A stretch of DNA of 64,000 nucleotides, from the NCBI GenBank assembly GCA_910585965.1, contig CAJUHH010000006.1:62001-126000 (forward strand), given 5' to 3'. The stretch comes from an uncultured Lachnospiraceae bacterium (GTDB lineage: Bacteria > Bacillota > Clostridia > Lachnospirales > Lachnospiraceae). The position numbers were made by a program, and so were the translations under genes. Shown here one piece after another: positions 1 to 9,981 of this stretch. The notes beneath the pieces were generated by a model. The model saw nothing but the letters and a program-made list of their open reading frames with translations, was not told where the DNA came from and did not search any database. Within the stretch, counting starts at the first letter, position 1, and the number at the start of each line of letters is the position of its first letter.

Positions 1-92
1 GTTGCCGCCGGTGCAGGAGATGAACCACAGCCGGCAAACGTTCCGATTACCATGGCCGCAGCCAGTAAAACAGATATTGTTTTCTTTTTCAT
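1..92 (-). CDS. Lipoprotein N-terminus, probably an ABC sugar-binding protein (partial)
   Basis: Only the first 30 or so codons are inside the window; the gene continues past base 1. The start is the ATG at 92, preceded by GGAGGA at 98-103. The peptide begins MKKKTISVLLAAAMVIG and reaches the lipobox TFAGCGSS, so it is exported, cleaved before Cys and lipidated. The following Ser/Pro/Ala-rich stretch is typical of solute-binding lipoproteins. It is divergent from an AraC-type regulator and close to a NahK-like sugar kinase, which suggests a carbohydrate-binding protein. That function is inferred from context only. Confidence 0.75.
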   Translation of the reverse strand, partial: MKKKTISVLLAAAMVIGTFAGCGSSPAPAA

Positions 93-418
93 GTTTGTCC
101 TCCTTTTGCTGTAATAAAATATTACAAGCATTTTTATTGTTGATTATTGACAACAAGTTTCTTATTTAATAAGTATATATGTTTATTTTTCCCCGTTCAA
201 TTTCTATATTGCTCTATTTTTTAGTTTTCTTGTTGTTTTTGAAATAAAAAACTTTATTCTCGTATTTTTATAGAGTATAATTATATAAAAGAATCACAGG
301 AATCGACACTTTATTAGTCGTTTTCACTAATCTTTTTTTACATTATTGTCAAATTTACAGATTTCCTATAAAAACCCACAGCTTCCATACGGCAAATACA
401 AAAGAAAGGCGGCCCGGA
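93..418. other. Divergent intergenic region, AT-rich
   Basis: This 326-bp stretch separates the lipoprotein and araC start codons and carries no gene. It must hold both promoters. For araC a weak candidate is TTTATT (253-258), 17 bp, then TATAAT (276-281). An interrupted inverted repeat, TTGT...ACAA around 139-154, could be an operator. No riboswitch was recognised. Confidence 0.4.
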
Positions 419-1270
419 ATGAGCAATGAGCGAATCAATCTGGAACAGAAAACCCTGTCAAAACCAAATTTCAACCTCCGCTATATTTCCCTTTCCAAAT
501 ACGAAGGGGACTGGCAGAGCCTTCCGCATACCCATCATTTTACCGAGCTTTTTTATGTCGTCAGCGGAAATGGGATTTTCCATGTGGAAAACGACCTGAT
601 ACCGGTAAAGCCCAATGATTTAATGATCATAAACCCCCACGTGGAACATACCGAAAAAACGATGACCAAAAATCCTATGGAATACATCGTATTCGGCGTA
701 GACGGCCTTGCTTTTTCCTATCATGGCAGACAGGAGAATATCAGAAAAAACTTCAGCCATTACAGCTATACTACCTCGCAGAACCGCCTCGTGGATTATT
801 CCCGGCTGATGCTTGAAGAATTCCGCGAAAAAAAACCGGGATACGACATGGTCTGCCAAGGCATACTGCAAGTGCTTCTCGTTTTTATATCCAGGGAGCT
901 GGATCTCTCCATTATCTCCGATTCCACCTTCCAGATCTCCAAAGAATGCGCCCTCGCCAAGCGTTATATCGATTCCAACTATGCCCAGAACATCACCCTG
1001 GACACCCTGGCGGAAATTACGCACATTAATAAATATTACCTGGCCCATTCCTTCGCGGCCTGCATCGGGCAGTCCCCGATCAGCTATCTGTCCACCAAGC
1101 GTCTGCAGGCGAGCAAAGAACTGCTGATCAGCACCAATCATTCCATCGCCCAGATCGCCTCCAGCACCGGATTTTCCTCCCAATCCTATTTCTCGCAGAT
1201 TTTTAAAAAATCTATAGGAATGACGCCCCAGCAATACCGAAAAATGCATACGGGCAATGCCGGCTTATAA
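419..1270 (+). CDS. AraC-family transcriptional regulator, cupin sensor plus double HTH
   Basis: The 283-aa protein has an N-terminal AraC-type cupin (about residues 30-95, with HTHHFTELFYVVSGNG and PNDLMIINPHVEHT) that probably binds a sugar. Its C-terminal AraC/XylS DNA-binding domain spans about residues 178-277: the first helix-turn-helix lies around LDTLAEITHINKYYLAHSF and the second around HSIAQIASSTGFSSQSYFSQ, ending in GMTPQQYRK. Length and order are normal for the family. The ATG at 419 follows GAAAGGCGG. It is divergent from the lipoprotein gene, the usual arrangement for a regulator of a sugar-uptake operon. The ligand cannot be read from sequence. The family call is firm; the target operon is inferred. 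Confidence 0.93.
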   Translation: MSNERINLEQKTLSKPNFNLRYISLSKYEGDWQSLPHTHHFTELFYVVSGNGIFHVENDLIPVKPNDLMIINPHVEHTEKTMTKNPMEYIVFGVDGLAFSYHGRQENIRKNFSHYSYTTSQNRLVDYSRLMLEEFREKKPGYDMVCQGILQVLLVFISRELDLSIISDSTFQISKECALAKRYIDSNYAQNITLDTLAEITHINKYYLAHSFAACIGQSPISYLSTKRLQASKELLISTNHSIAQIASSTGFSSQSYFSQIFKKSIGMTPQQYRKMHTGNAGL

Positions 1271-1288
1271 TATGCCGGCACTGCCCGT
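1250..1288. terminator. Hairpin between convergent araC and nahK-like genes
   Basis: Arms ACGGGCA-a-TGCCGGC and GCCGGCA-c-TGCCCGT face each other around TTATAAT, overlapping the last codons of araC. There is no clear U-tract, so it is a probable rather than classical terminator serving both strands. Confidence 0.5.
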
Positions 1289-1306
1289 CATTCATTGTCG
1301 CTCTGT

Positions 1307-2425
1307 TTATTTCATGCTGTATTTCTCAACAATTTTTTCCATTTCTCCCCATTTTTCTTCCATGTCCGCCACCAGCTTCAGCTGCGTCCTGGCTCTGTCC
1401 AGGTTATGCCCGGGCCTGCTGGTCTTATAATAAGTATCCCCCTGAAGGTAATCCGTCAAAAAGCGCATCCCCTGTTCGAAGGTGATCACTTTCGCGCCCG
1501 CCGGGAACAGCCTTACTTCCTCTTCCGTCAGGCTTCCCCCGCAGCCTTCCAGAAAACCCTTCGCATAAGCTTCGAACAGTTCCAGATCCACTGAAACCAG
1601 ATCCAGGTTTACTTCGTCCTCCGCGCCCGTGCTTGCGCCGAAACGAATGGAGTCCCCGAAATCATACAGCGCGGATCCCGGCATAACCGTATCGAGATCG
1701 ATCACGCAAAGCCCTTTTCCAGTCTCATCATCTATCATAATATTATTCAGCTTCGTGTCATTGTGGGTGACGCGCAGCGGAATCCGCTTCTCTTCCAGCG
1801 CATCGCAGATAATATGAGCCACGTCTTCCCTGTCAAAAATAAACTTGATCTCCTCCTGCACTTCCTTCGCGCGGCCGCATACGTCTTCTTCCACAGCCTT
1901 TTTAAAATCAGCGAACCGGCTGACCGTATTATGGAAATTCACGATCGTCTCATGCAACGTTTCCGCCGGGTAATCCCCCAGCATTTTCTGGAAATTGCCA
2001 AAGGACAGCGCGGTCTTATAAAAATCTTCCGGCGTTTTTACCTCGTCGTAGCTGGTAGCTCCTTCGATAAAAATATACATGCGCCAGTATTCCCCGTCCG
2101 CCTCCAGATAATTTCCTCCGTCCTTTGTCTGGATAACATTCAACGTTTCCCTGTCAGGATTCCCTCCCGCCGCAATAATCTTTTTTCGCAGAAAAGAGGT
2201 CACATTCATAACATTCTCCATCAATTCAGCCGGGTTTTTGAAAATGCTGACATTCATTTTCTGAAGAATATATTTTTTCTCCTTGCCATCCGGCAGTTTA
2301 CATGTAATGCGGAATGTGTCATTGATATACCCGTTCCCAAAAGGGATCAGCTCCGTAATCTCCCCTTCCGTCTGAAAATTAACGGCAATCTTGTCCATGA
2401 CTTCCTGATTTGCTATTGTTCCCAT
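1307..2425 (-). CDS. nahK: N-acetylhexosamine 1-kinase-like (APH-fold) sugar kinase
   Basis: The 372-aa kinase has the aminoglycoside phosphotransferase fold. The catalytic loop VTHNDTKLNN (about residue 220) contains the HxDxxxxN signature, and the metal site IDLDTVMPGSALYDFGDSIRF follows at about 242. From memory the whole protein parallels bifidobacterial NahK: GNGYINDTF, ILQKMNVSIF, YWRMYIFIEGATSY, RFGASTGAEDE and GMRFLTDYLQGD all have counterparts there. NahK phosphorylates GlcNAc/GalNAc at C1 in the lacto-N-biose/galacto-N-biose pathway. An earlier in-frame start (2488) exists, but the ATG at 2425 follows GGAAGGAAA and begins the conserved part. The neighbouring lipoprotein and AraC regulator fit sugar use. 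No LNB phosphorylase is visible, so substrate is inferred. Confidence 0.8.
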   Translation of the reverse strand: MGTIANQEVMDKIAVNFQTEGEITELIPFGNGYINDTFRITCKLPDGKEKKYILQKMNVSIFKNPAELMENVMNVTSFLRKKIIAAGGNPDRETLNVIQTKDGGNYLEADGEYWRMYIFIEGATSYDEVKTPEDFYKTALSFGNFQKMLGDYPAETLHETIVNFHNTVSRFADFKKAVEEDVCGRAKEVQEEIKFIFDREDVAHIICDALEEKRIPLRVTHNDTKLNNIMIDDETGKGLCVIDLDTVMPGSALYDFGDSIRFGASTGAEDEVNLDLVSVDLELFEAYAKGFLEGCGGSLTEEEVRLFPAGAKVITFEQGMRFLTDYLQGDTYYKTSRPGHNLDRARTQLKLVADMEEKWGEMEKIVEKYSMK

Positions 2426-2561
2426 TTTCCTTCCCTTCCTTCCCGAATCTGTCGTTCGTATTGGTAATTTCCTTCCGCCGCCCCCCAATTGCCGGTCCGG
2501 GCATGCATCGGCATGTTTCCTTCATTATACAATACATCCCAGCCCCTTATCAATATGCCGT

Positions 2562-4037
2562 TTATTTTTCCTTCAAAGCTTCTTCTAACCTTTCCACCAC
2601 GATCCGCAGCGCCTTTAAACGGGCGTATTTCTTATCCACGGACTCCAGAATATACCATGGTGCATATGCGGTACTCGTTTTTTGTATCATTTCGTTGACC
2701 GCATCCTCATACGCATCCCATTTTTCCCTGTTCCTCCAGTCCTCGTCCGTAATCTTCCACTGTTTTCCCGGTGTTTTCTGCCGCATTTCAAAGCGCTCCA
2801 GCTGGGTATCTTTATCAATCTGCACCCAGAACTTGATCACTACCGCCCCCCAGTCCGCCAATTCCCTTTCAAATTCATTGATTTCATTATAGGCCCGCTT
2901 CCAGTCGTTCTCGCTGCAGAAACCCTCCAGACGCTCCACCATGACGCGTCCGTACCAGGTTCTGTCAAAAATTGCAATATGCCCCGTCTTCGGCAGCCTC
3001 GTCCAAAAGCGCCACAAATAATGCCTTGCCTTTTCATGGGGCTCCGGGCTCGCAATCGGATGAACCTCGAACCCCCTGGGATCCAGCGCTTCTGTAATGC
3101 GCTTGATATTTCCGCCCTTTCCAGCCGCATCCCATCCTTCATAAGCAATAATGACCGGAACCTGTTTCCGATATAAACGGTTGTGCAGATCCCTCAAACG
3201 TCCTTGCAGCTTTTCCAGTTCCTCTTTATATTCCTTTTCCCCTGCCGTCCTGTCGAGCGGTATCTCCTCCAGTTTCGGCATTTTCACCAGCGGAAAAACG
3301 TTCTGCAGCAACGGGACTGCCAATGTCCTATTTTGCAGCGCGATCTCGATTCCCTCCGTCAAAGTTTCCAGCACCTGGAGTTCGGCCCATTTCCGCGACT
3401 TTGCGTTCACGATATACCAGGGCGCCGACGGGGAATTCGTCATTTCCAGATAATGGTCGAACACTTCCGTGCATTTTCCATAGTGCCTGTTCTGCCATCT
3501 ATCATTCGCATTCACCCGCCATGCGGTATCAATATCTTCCAGCAGGCTTTCAATCCTTTTCTTCTGCTCCTTTTTACTGATATGGAAGAAAAACTTCATC
3601 ACTAGATATCCGTTATCCGTCAGCTGCCTTTCGAATCTGCGGATGCTGTCCAGCCTCGTCTCATATTCCTTCCCTTCCAGCTTTCCGCGCAGCCGCAGGC
3701 TCGTCACCTCCTCCATCCATCCCGAATCCAGAAATACAAACTTCCCCGCCTCCGGGATCTGGGCAAAATACCGGCTCAGAAAAGGCTTTCTCTTTTCCTC
3801 CTCCGTCATCCTCTCCAAAGTCGCCACGCGGAAAAAGCGCGGGTCTATATTTCGGATCACCTGTCCGGTGCAGCTCCCCTTTCCTGCCGTTCCCCATCCC
3901 TCCATCAATACGATGACCGGCAGTTTGTGATCCTTTAACTCCATCTGCTGCTTTCCCAGTTTTTCCCTTGCGGCCTTTAATCTGTTTTTCAGCTCCTCTG
4001 ACGGCGGCTTTTCCTCCATCCTTCTGTTTTTCAGCAT
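2562..4037 (-). CDS. pap: Polyphosphate:AMP phosphotransferase (double-domain PPK2)
   Basis: The 491-aa protein contains two tandem PPK2 domains. The first has the Walker A-like EGWGTAGKGSCTGQVI near residue 50. The second has EGWDAAGKGGNIKRITEALDP near residue 300, followed by the canonical PPK2 lid and Walker B region, HEKARHYLWRFWTRLP and GHIAIFDRTWYGRVMVERLEG. This two-domain form typically converts AMP plus polyphosphate to ADP. The second domain looks fully conserved, while the first is more divergent (DSGWMEEV in place of DRTWYGRV), as expected for the structural half. The start at 4037 follows AAAGGAGAGAGGGT. It stands alone between a NahK-like kinase and glgP on the same strand. Confidence 0.9.
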   Translation of the reverse strand: MLKNRRMEEKPPSEELKNRLKAAREKLGKQQMELKDHKLPVIVLMEGWGTAGKGSCTGQVIRNIDPRFFRVATLERMTEEEKRKPFLSRYFAQIPEAGKFVFLDSGWMEEVTSLRLRGKLEGKEYETRLDSIRRFERQLTDNGYLVMKFFFHISKKEQKKRIESLLEDIDTAWRVNANDRWQNRHYGKCTEVFDHYLEMTNSPSAPWYIVNAKSRKWAELQVLETLTEGIEIALQNRTLAVPLLQNVFPLVKMPKLEEIPLDRTAGEKEYKEELEKLQGRLRDLHNRLYRKQVPVIIAYEGWDAAGKGGNIKRITEALDPRGFEVHPIASPEPHEKARHYLWRFWTRLPKTGHIAIFDRTWYGRVMVERLEGFCSENDWKRAYNEINEFERELADWGAVVIKFWVQIDKDTQLERFEMRQKTPGKQWKITDEDWRNREKWDAYEDAVNEMIQKTSTAYAPWYILESVDKKYARLKALRIVVERLEEALKEK

Positions 4038-4079
4038 ACCCTCTCTCCTTTCTCAACATTTATCATGCTCCGAATGCCC

Positions 4080-4116
4080 AAAAAGGATTAAACCCTGCTG
4101 GTACAGAGCTTAATCC
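4080..4116 (-). terminator. Rho-independent terminator of glgP
   Basis: Read on the minus strand, GGATTAA pairs with TTAATCC around a loop that also pairs internally (CTG/CAG), and is followed by five Ts. It lies 24 bp after the glgP stop. Confidence 0.8.
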
Positions 4117-4139
4117 TCTTTCATCATTGCATTTTTATT

Positions 4140-6620
4140 TTATTTTGTCTTTTTGGCCGGTAATACGACTCTGTCCAAATGCCAGATGTCTTTTACATAT
4201 TCCTCGATCGTCCTGTCAGAAGAGAATTTGCCGGAACATGCAATATTCAAAATAGCGCTCTTCGCCCATCCCTTCTCGTCCTTATACGCTTTTTCCACTC
4301 TTCTCTGCGCTTCCGCATAGGCTTCGAAATCCTTCAGGATAAAATAAGTATCCGCTTTCGAAGTAGAAAGGGTATTCAGCAGGGAATTGTACAACGGGCG
4401 GAACTGATCCGGGTCATTCCTGCTGTATGTGCCATTGATCAGCTGCATCAGCACTTTTCTTACGTTCGCGTCATTGTTAAAGATCTCCATCGGATTATAA
4501 CCGCCATAATTTTCATAGCGGATTACTTCATCAGAACTCAAGCCGAAAATAAACGCGTTTTCTTCGCCGACTTCCTCAACAATCTCCACATTCGCCCCGT
4601 CCATCGTGCCAAGGGTCAAAGCGCCGTTCAACATAAATTTCATATTGCCCGTCCCGGAAGCTTCCTTGCTTGCCGTGGAAATCTGCTCGGATACATCCGC
4701 CGCCGCAAAAATAATCTCCGCATTGCTTACCCGGTAGTCCTCGATAAATACGACCTTAATCTTTCCATTGATCGCCGGATCATTATTCACCACTTCTCCC
4801 ACTGCGTTGATCAGCTTGATCGTCAGCTTCGCGTTCCGATATCCTGCCGCCGCTTTCGCGCCAAAGACAAAGGTTCTCGGATAGAATTCCATATCCGGGT
4901 GTTCTTTCAGCTCATTGTACAAATGCATGATATGCAGAATATTTAGCAGCTGCCTCTTATACTCATGGAGTCTCTTCACCTGGACATCAAAAATAGAGCG
5001 GGGATCCACTTCAATGCCATTGTGTTCCCTGATATATTTTGCCAGGCGGACTTTATTCTTATACTTAATATTCATGAATTCCTGCTGCGCTTTTTCATCA
5101 TCCGCATAAATCTTCAGCTTGTTGATCCTCGGCAGATCCGTGATCCACTCGTCGCCTACATAAGATGTCACCCAGTCGGCGAGAAGCGGATTGCCATGGA
5201 GAAGGAAGCGCCTCTGAGTAATCCCGTTCGTCTTGTTATTGAATTTTTCAGGCATCATTTCATAGAAATCCTTTAATTCCTGGTTCTTCAGGATTTCCGT
5301 ATGCAGCCTTGCCACGCCGTTTACCGAATAGCCGGCCGCAATCGCAAGATGCGCCATCTTTACCTGGCCGTCATAAATAATTGCCATCTTACGCACTTTT
5401 TCATGATTGCCCGGATACTTCTGTTCAATCCGCATTACAAAACGGCGGTTGATTTCTTCTATAATCTGGTAAATTCTCGGAAGCAGCCTGGAAAACAGCT
5501 CGATAGGCCATTTTTCCAAAGCTTCTGCCATGATCGTATGGTTCGTATAAGCGCATGTCTTTGTCGTCACTTCCCATGCCTCGTCCCATGTCAGATAATA
5601 CTCATCCATTAAAATACGCATCAATTCGGCCACCGCAACGGTAGGGTGGGTATCGTTCAGCTGGAACGTTACTTTTTCATAAAACTTGCGGATATCCTTA
5701 TGCTTGCGCATATATTTCGCCACCGCTTCCTGCACGGATGCGGAAATGAAGAAATACTGCTGCTTCAGGCGCAGTTCCTTTCCCGCATAATGGTTGTCGT
5801 TCGGATAGAGCACCTCCACGATATTGCGGGCCAAATTCTCCTGTTCCACCGCCTTCTGGTAATCCCCTTTGTCAAAAGATTCCAGCTTAAAGCATTCCAC
5901 CGGCTGCGCGTCCCAGATACGCAATGTATTAACAATGCCGTTTCCATAACCGACGATCGGCAGATCATACGGAATCGCTGTTACGCTCTGGTATCCCTCC
6001 TGCCGGAAATGGTTCCTACCGTTTTCATCCACATATACATTCACATAACCGCCGAATTTCACTTCTTTGGCGTATTCCGGCCTTCTCAGTTCAAAAGGAT
6101 TGCCGTTTTCCAGCCAGTTATCGGGAACTTCTATCTGGTATCCGTCCCTGATCTGCTGCTTGAACATGCCATAACGGTAGCGGATGCCGCAGCCATATGC
6201 GGAATATCCCAGAGTAGCCAGGGAATCCAGGAAACATGCGGCAAGTCTTCCAAGCCCCCCGTTTCCCAAAGCCGGATCCGGCTCCTGGTCTTCCACCACG
6301 TTCAAGTCCACGCCCAGCTCGTCCAGGGCTTCCTTCACCGGCTTATATGCCTGAAGGTTAATAATGTTATTCCCAAGGGCGCGTCCCATCAAAAATTCCA
6401 TAGACAGGTAATAAACCACTTTGGGATCCTGCTTGTCATATTGTTCCTGGCTTGTCATCCAGTGGTCAACAATGGCATCCTTGATCGAATAGGAAACTGC
6501 CTGAAAAATCTGCTGGGGGGTAGCCTCTTCCATGCTCTTCCTATACAATGTCTTTACATTATAGACTACACTCCTCTTGAATAGATCCTTATCAAAGGAT
6601 AATGTTGCTTTTTTTGCCAT
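4140..6620 (-). CDS. glgP: Glycogen/starch/maltodextrin phosphorylase
   Basis: The 826-aa enzyme releases glucose 1-phosphate from alpha-1,4-glucans. The family signature EASGTGNMKFMLNGALTLGT, near residue 660, includes the lysine that binds pyridoxal phosphate. Other hallmarks are YYLSMEFLMGRALGNN, PALGNGGLGRLAACFLDS, FQLNDTHPTVAVAELMR and VKRLHEYKRQLLN. Full length for the GT35 family. The ORF is open further upstream, but the ATG at 6620 has AGGAGG nearby and begins MAKKATLSFDKDLFK. The gene is monocistronic, with a terminator behind it. It is complementary to the glgC-glgD synthesis genes 24 kb away in the window, so the organism can both make and break down glycogen. Confidence 0.96.
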   Translation of the reverse strand: MAKKATLSFDKDLFKRSVVYNVKTLYRKSMEEATPQQIFQAVSYSIKDAIVDHWMTSQEQYDKQDPKVVYYLSMEFLMGRALGNNIINLQAYKPVKEALDELGVDLNVVEDQEPDPALGNGGLGRLAACFLDSLATLGYSAYGCGIRYRYGMFKQQIRDGYQIEVPDNWLENGNPFELRRPEYAKEVKFGGYVNVYVDENGRNHFRQEGYQSVTAIPYDLPIVGYGNGIVNTLRIWDAQPVECFKLESFDKGDYQKAVEQENLARNIVEVLYPNDNHYAGKELRLKQQYFFISASVQEAVAKYMRKHKDIRKFYEKVTFQLNDTHPTVAVAELMRILMDEYYLTWDEAWEVTTKTCAYTNHTIMAEALEKWPIELFSRLLPRIYQIIEEINRRFVMRIEQKYPGNHEKVRKMAIIYDGQVKMAHLAIAAGYSVNGVARLHTEILKNQELKDFYEMMPEKFNNKTNGITQRRFLLHGNPLLADWVTSYVGDEWITDLPRINKLKIYADDEKAQQEFMNIKYKNKVRLAKYIREHNGIEVDPRSIFDVQVKRLHEYKRQLLNILHIMHLYNELKEHPDMEFYPRTFVFGAKAAAGYRNAKLTIKLINAVGEVVNNDPAINGKIKVVFIEDYRVSNAEIIFAAADVSEQISTASKEASGTGNMKFMLNGALTLGTMDGANVEIVEEVGEENAFIFGLSSDEVIRYENYGGYNPMEIFNNDANVRKVLMQLINGTYSRNDPDQFRPLYNSLLNTLSTSKADTYFILKDFEAYAEAQRRVEKAYKDEKGWAKSAILNIACSGKFSSDRTIEEYVKDIWHLDRVVLPAKKTK

Positions 6621-6732
6621 AGGTTCCTCCTCATTATTCGCTCGACTCATAAAACTTCTATCTAAGGATAAATTATACATTATTCGCAGAAAAATGCAAG
6701 ATAAAGGGATATTTTGTTACCGGCAGCGAATC

Positions 6733-9700
6733 TTATCGTCTGCGGATGCCTATTGTAACTTCCTCTCCGTTCACATTCCACTCCTTTACGCTCCAATCCC
6801 CCGCAGCATTATCTGCCGGTCCGGATGTCATCTTATCCGCCAGCACCTTTCCAGCGATCATCTCCTCATTTTTCGAGATAATTTCGGCAATTTTCGCATT
6901 CTTATCCACTGTCACTTCGATGTGGTCCATCACTTCGTAATCGGCTTCCTTACGCATCGTCTGGATCTTGCTGATCACTTCATAGACAAAGCCTTCCTCG
7001 ATCAATTCTTCCGTAAGGCGGGTATCCAATACTACTGTCACCGTATTGTCCGCCTCGGATATATATCCTTCCTTTTGCGTCATTTCAATTAAAAGGTCGT
7101 CTTTGGACAACTCTACGCTTGCGCCGCCGATTTCAAACTTCAATACGCCCTGTGCATCCAGCTCGTCCATTGCCGCATTGCCGTCCAAAGCAGCCAGCTC
7201 CTTCTGGATGCCGCCAAGCTGTTTGCCGTATTTCGGTCCGACCGTCCGAAGCTGCGGCTTGAACGTATAAGTCGTAAACGCCCTCACATCGTCCGTAAAG
7301 CTGACCTCCTTCACATTCAATTCTTCTTTGATGATATCCTGGTAAAAACTGTCCAATTCGGCCGGCGCTTTTACAAACATCATGCCGATGGGCTGACGGT
7401 TCTTGATATTGGCCGCATTCCTGCATGCGCGTCCCATCACGACCACTTTCAGCACCTCTTCCATGTCCTCTTCCAGCTTTTTATTGATCCACGCCTCTTT
7501 CGCAACGGGGAAATCGCATAAGTGAATGCTCTCCGGCGCGTCCTTATCTACAGAGCATACCAGATTTCGGTAAATATCTTCTGTCATAAAAGGAATCATC
7601 GGCGCCGCGCATTTGCTGACCGTAACGAGCGCGGTATATAAGGTCATATATGCATTGATCTTATCCTGTTCCATTCCCTTAGCCCAGAAACGCTCTCTGC
7701 TCCTTCTCACGTACCAGTTGCTCATCTCATCCACGAAGCTGTCCAAGGCTCTTGCCGCTTCCGGAATCCTGTAATTTTCCAAATCACCATCCACTTCCTG
7801 TATTAACGTATTCAGCTTGGAAAGCAGCCACTTGTCCATAACCGGAAGCTTTTCATATTCCAGCTTATATTTTGTCGCGTCAAATTCATCAATATTGGCA
7901 TAAAGCACAAAGAATGCATAGGTATTCCACAGCGTCCCCATAAACTTCCGCTGTCCTTCCTGCACCGCCTTGCCGTGGAAACGGTTCGGAAGCCAGGGCG
8001 CCGAATTAATATAGAAATACCAGCGAATCGCATCCGCGCCATAAGCAGCCAGCGCTTCGAACGGATCCACCGCATTTCCTTTGGACTTGCTCATCTTCTG
8101 TCCTTTTTCATCCTGAATATGCCCGAGTACAATGACATTCTCGAAACAAGAATTGTTAAAAAGCAGCGTGGATTCTGCCAGCAGCGAGTAGAACCATCCC
8201 CTCGTCTGATCTACCGCCTCGGAAATAAACTGGGCCGGGTACTGCTGCTCGAACAGCTCCTTGTTTTCAAACGGATAATGATGCTGCGCAAAGGGCATTG
8301 CCCCCGAATCGAACCAGCAGTCGATCACCTCCGGCACACGTTTCATCGTGCCGCCGCATTCCGGACACCGGATCGTAATCTCATCAATATAGGGTCTGTG
8401 CAGCTCTACCGTACGCGCCGCCTCGTTGCCGCTCATCTTTTCCAGCTCTTCCCTGCTGCCGATGGAATGCATCTTTCCGCATCCCTCGCATTCCCATATA
8501 TTCAGAGGCGTTCCCCAATAACGGTTCCTGGAAATGCCCCAATCCTGGATATTTTCCAGCCAGTCCCCAAAACGTCCCTTTCCGATCGATTCCGGGATCC
8601 AATGGATCGTATTATTGTTACGGATCAAATCCTCTTTCACCGCCGTCATCTTAATAAACCATGATTCCCTTGCATAATAAATCAAGGGCGTATCGCAACG
8701 CCAGCAATGAGGGTAACTGTGTTCAAATTTGGGCGCGTCAAATAAAAGCCCCTTCTTTTCCAGATCCGTAAGAATCATAGGATCCGCCTTCTTGCAGAAC
8801 ACGCCTTCATAGTCCGTCTCTTTCGTCATTTCCCCTTTTGCATCCACCAGCTGTACAAAAGGCAGATCATAAATCCTCCCCACATTGGCATCATCTTCGC
8901 CGAACGCCGGAGCAATATGAACGACACCAGTGCCGTCGGTCAGAGTGACATACGTATCACATGTCACATAATATGCTTTTTTACGCTGCCGTTCGCATAA
9001 TTCCACCGCATAATCAAACAACGGTTCATATTCTTTATATTCCAGCTCTTTCCCCGTATACCGCTCCAACACTTCATAAGCCGGGATCTTCTTTTCCTCA
9101 TCCCCCAGTTTTCCAAGCACGGTATCCAGTAAGGCTTCTGCCATATAATAAACCAGGCCGTCCCCTGCTTTTACTTTCGCATAAGCCTCATTAGGGTTTA
9201 CGCAGAGCGCCACGTTGGAAGGCAGCGTCCAGGGCGTGGTCGTCCATGCCAGGATATAAGCATCCTCCCCCTTTACTTTAAAGCGGGCGATGGCCGAACG
9301 TTCCTTCACATCCTTATACCCCTGCGCTACCTCATGGGAAGAAAGAGGCGTTCCGCAGCGGGGGCAGTAAGGCACGATCTTAAATCCTTTATATAACAGC
9401 CCCTTATCCCAGATCTGCTTCAAAGCCCACCATTCGGATTCGATATAATCGTCATGGTAAGTCACATAAGGATCATCCATATCCGCCCAAAAGCCTACGG
9501 TGCCAGAAAAATCCTCCCACATGCCTTTATACTTCCATACACTTTCCTTACATTTGGAAATAAACGGGTCTAACCCGTATTCTTCAATCTGTTCCTTTCC
9601 GTCCAGCCCAAGCTCCCGCTCCACTTCCAGTTCCACCGGAAGCCCATGGGTATCCCATCCGGCTTTCCTCGGCACCATATAGCCTTTCATCGTGCGGTAT

Positions 9701-9909
9701 CTCGGAATCATATCTTTGATCACGCGGGTCAGCACATGCCCGATATGCGGCTTTCCGTTCGCCGTCGGCGGCCCGTCATAAAAAGTATAGGTCGGCCCAT
9801 CCTTGCGGTTTTCCATACTTTTTACAAAAATATCCTCATCCTTCCAAAACTTTTCCGTCTGTTTCTCTCTTTCTACGAAATTGAGATTGGGCGATACTTT
9901 TTGATACAT
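6733..9909 (-). CDS. ileS: Isoleucyl-tRNA synthetase, IleRS2-like
   Basis: About 1058 aa. This class I synthetase has the HIGH motif in PPTANGKPHIGHV (about residue 57), the editing domain with TTTPWTLPSNVAL and GTGVVHIAPAFGEDDA, and KMSKS in KGQKMSKSKGNAVDP (about 606), then the anticodon-binding domain. Length and the C-terminal region, which lacks the terminal Cys4 zinc finger of the IleRS1 group, fit the IleRS2 type also found in eukaryotes and many Clostridia. IleRS2 enzymes are known for low mupirocin sensitivity; that applies here only by inference. The ATG at 9909 is preferred over 9918 because AAGGA sits 8 bp upstream of it. Expression is controlled by the T-box leader just upstream. 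Confidence 0.96.
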   Translation of the reverse strand: MYQKVSPNLNFVEREKQTEKFWKDEDIFVKSMENRKDGPTYTFYDGPPTANGKPHIGHVLTRVIKDMIPRYRTMKGYMVPRKAGWDTHGLPVELEVERELGLDGKEQIEEYGLDPFISKCKESVWKYKGMWEDFSGTVGFWADMDDPYVTYHDDYIESEWWALKQIWDKGLLYKGFKIVPYCPRCGTPLSSHEVAQGYKDVKERSAIARFKVKGEDAYILAWTTTPWTLPSNVALCVNPNEAYAKVKAGDGLVYYMAEALLDTVLGKLGDEEKKIPAYEVLERYTGKELEYKEYEPLFDYAVELCERQRKKAYYVTCDTYVTLTDGTGVVHIAPAFGEDDANVGRIYDLPFVQLVDAKGEMTKETDYEGVFCKKADPMILTDLEKKGLLFDAPKFEHSYPHCWRCDTPLIYYARESWFIKMTAVKEDLIRNNNTIHWIPESIGKGRFGDWLENIQDWGISRNRYWGTPLNIWECEGCGKMHSIGSREELEKMSGNEAARTVELHRPYIDEITIRCPECGGTMKRVPEVIDCWFDSGAMPFAQHHYPFENKELFEQQYPAQFISEAVDQTRGWFYSLLAESTLLFNNSCFENVIVLGHIQDEKGQKMSKSKGNAVDPFEALAAYGADAIRWYFYINSAPWLPNRFHGKAVQEGQRKFMGTLWNTYAFFVLYANIDEFDATKYKLEYEKLPVMDKWLLSKLNTLIQEVDGDLENYRIPEAARALDSFVDEMSNWYVRRSRERFWAKGMEQDKINAYMTLYTALVTVSKCAAPMIPFMTEDIYRNLVCSVDKDAPESIHLCDFPVAKEAWINKKLEEDMEEVLKVVVMGRACRNAANIKNRQPIGMMFVKAPAELDSFYQDIIKEELNVKEVSFTDDVRAFTTYTFKPQLRTVGPKYGKQLGGIQKELAALDGNAAMDELDAQGVLKFEIGGASVELSKDDLLIEMTQKEGYISEADNTVTVVLDTRLTEELIEEGFVYEVISKIQTMRKEADYEVMDHIEVTVDKNAKIAEIISKNEEMIAGKVLADKMTSGPADNAAGDWSVKEWNVNGEEVTIGIRRR

Positions 9910-9946
9910 GCTTTTCATCCTTTCTGCTTTTTCCTGAAAATAAGGT

Positions 9947-9981
9947 TAAAAAAACACCCAGTCCTGTAAAAGGACGGAGTG
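9947..9981 (-). terminator. T-box-controlled terminator
   Basis: On the minus strand CACTCCGTCC and GGACTGGGTG form a stem around TTTTACA, followed by a run of Ts (9947-9954). It lies between the T-box motif and the ileS start. Confidence 0.9.

Noticed and set aside
5646..6584. 312-codon plus-strand ORF
   Set aside because: Antisense shadow of glgP.
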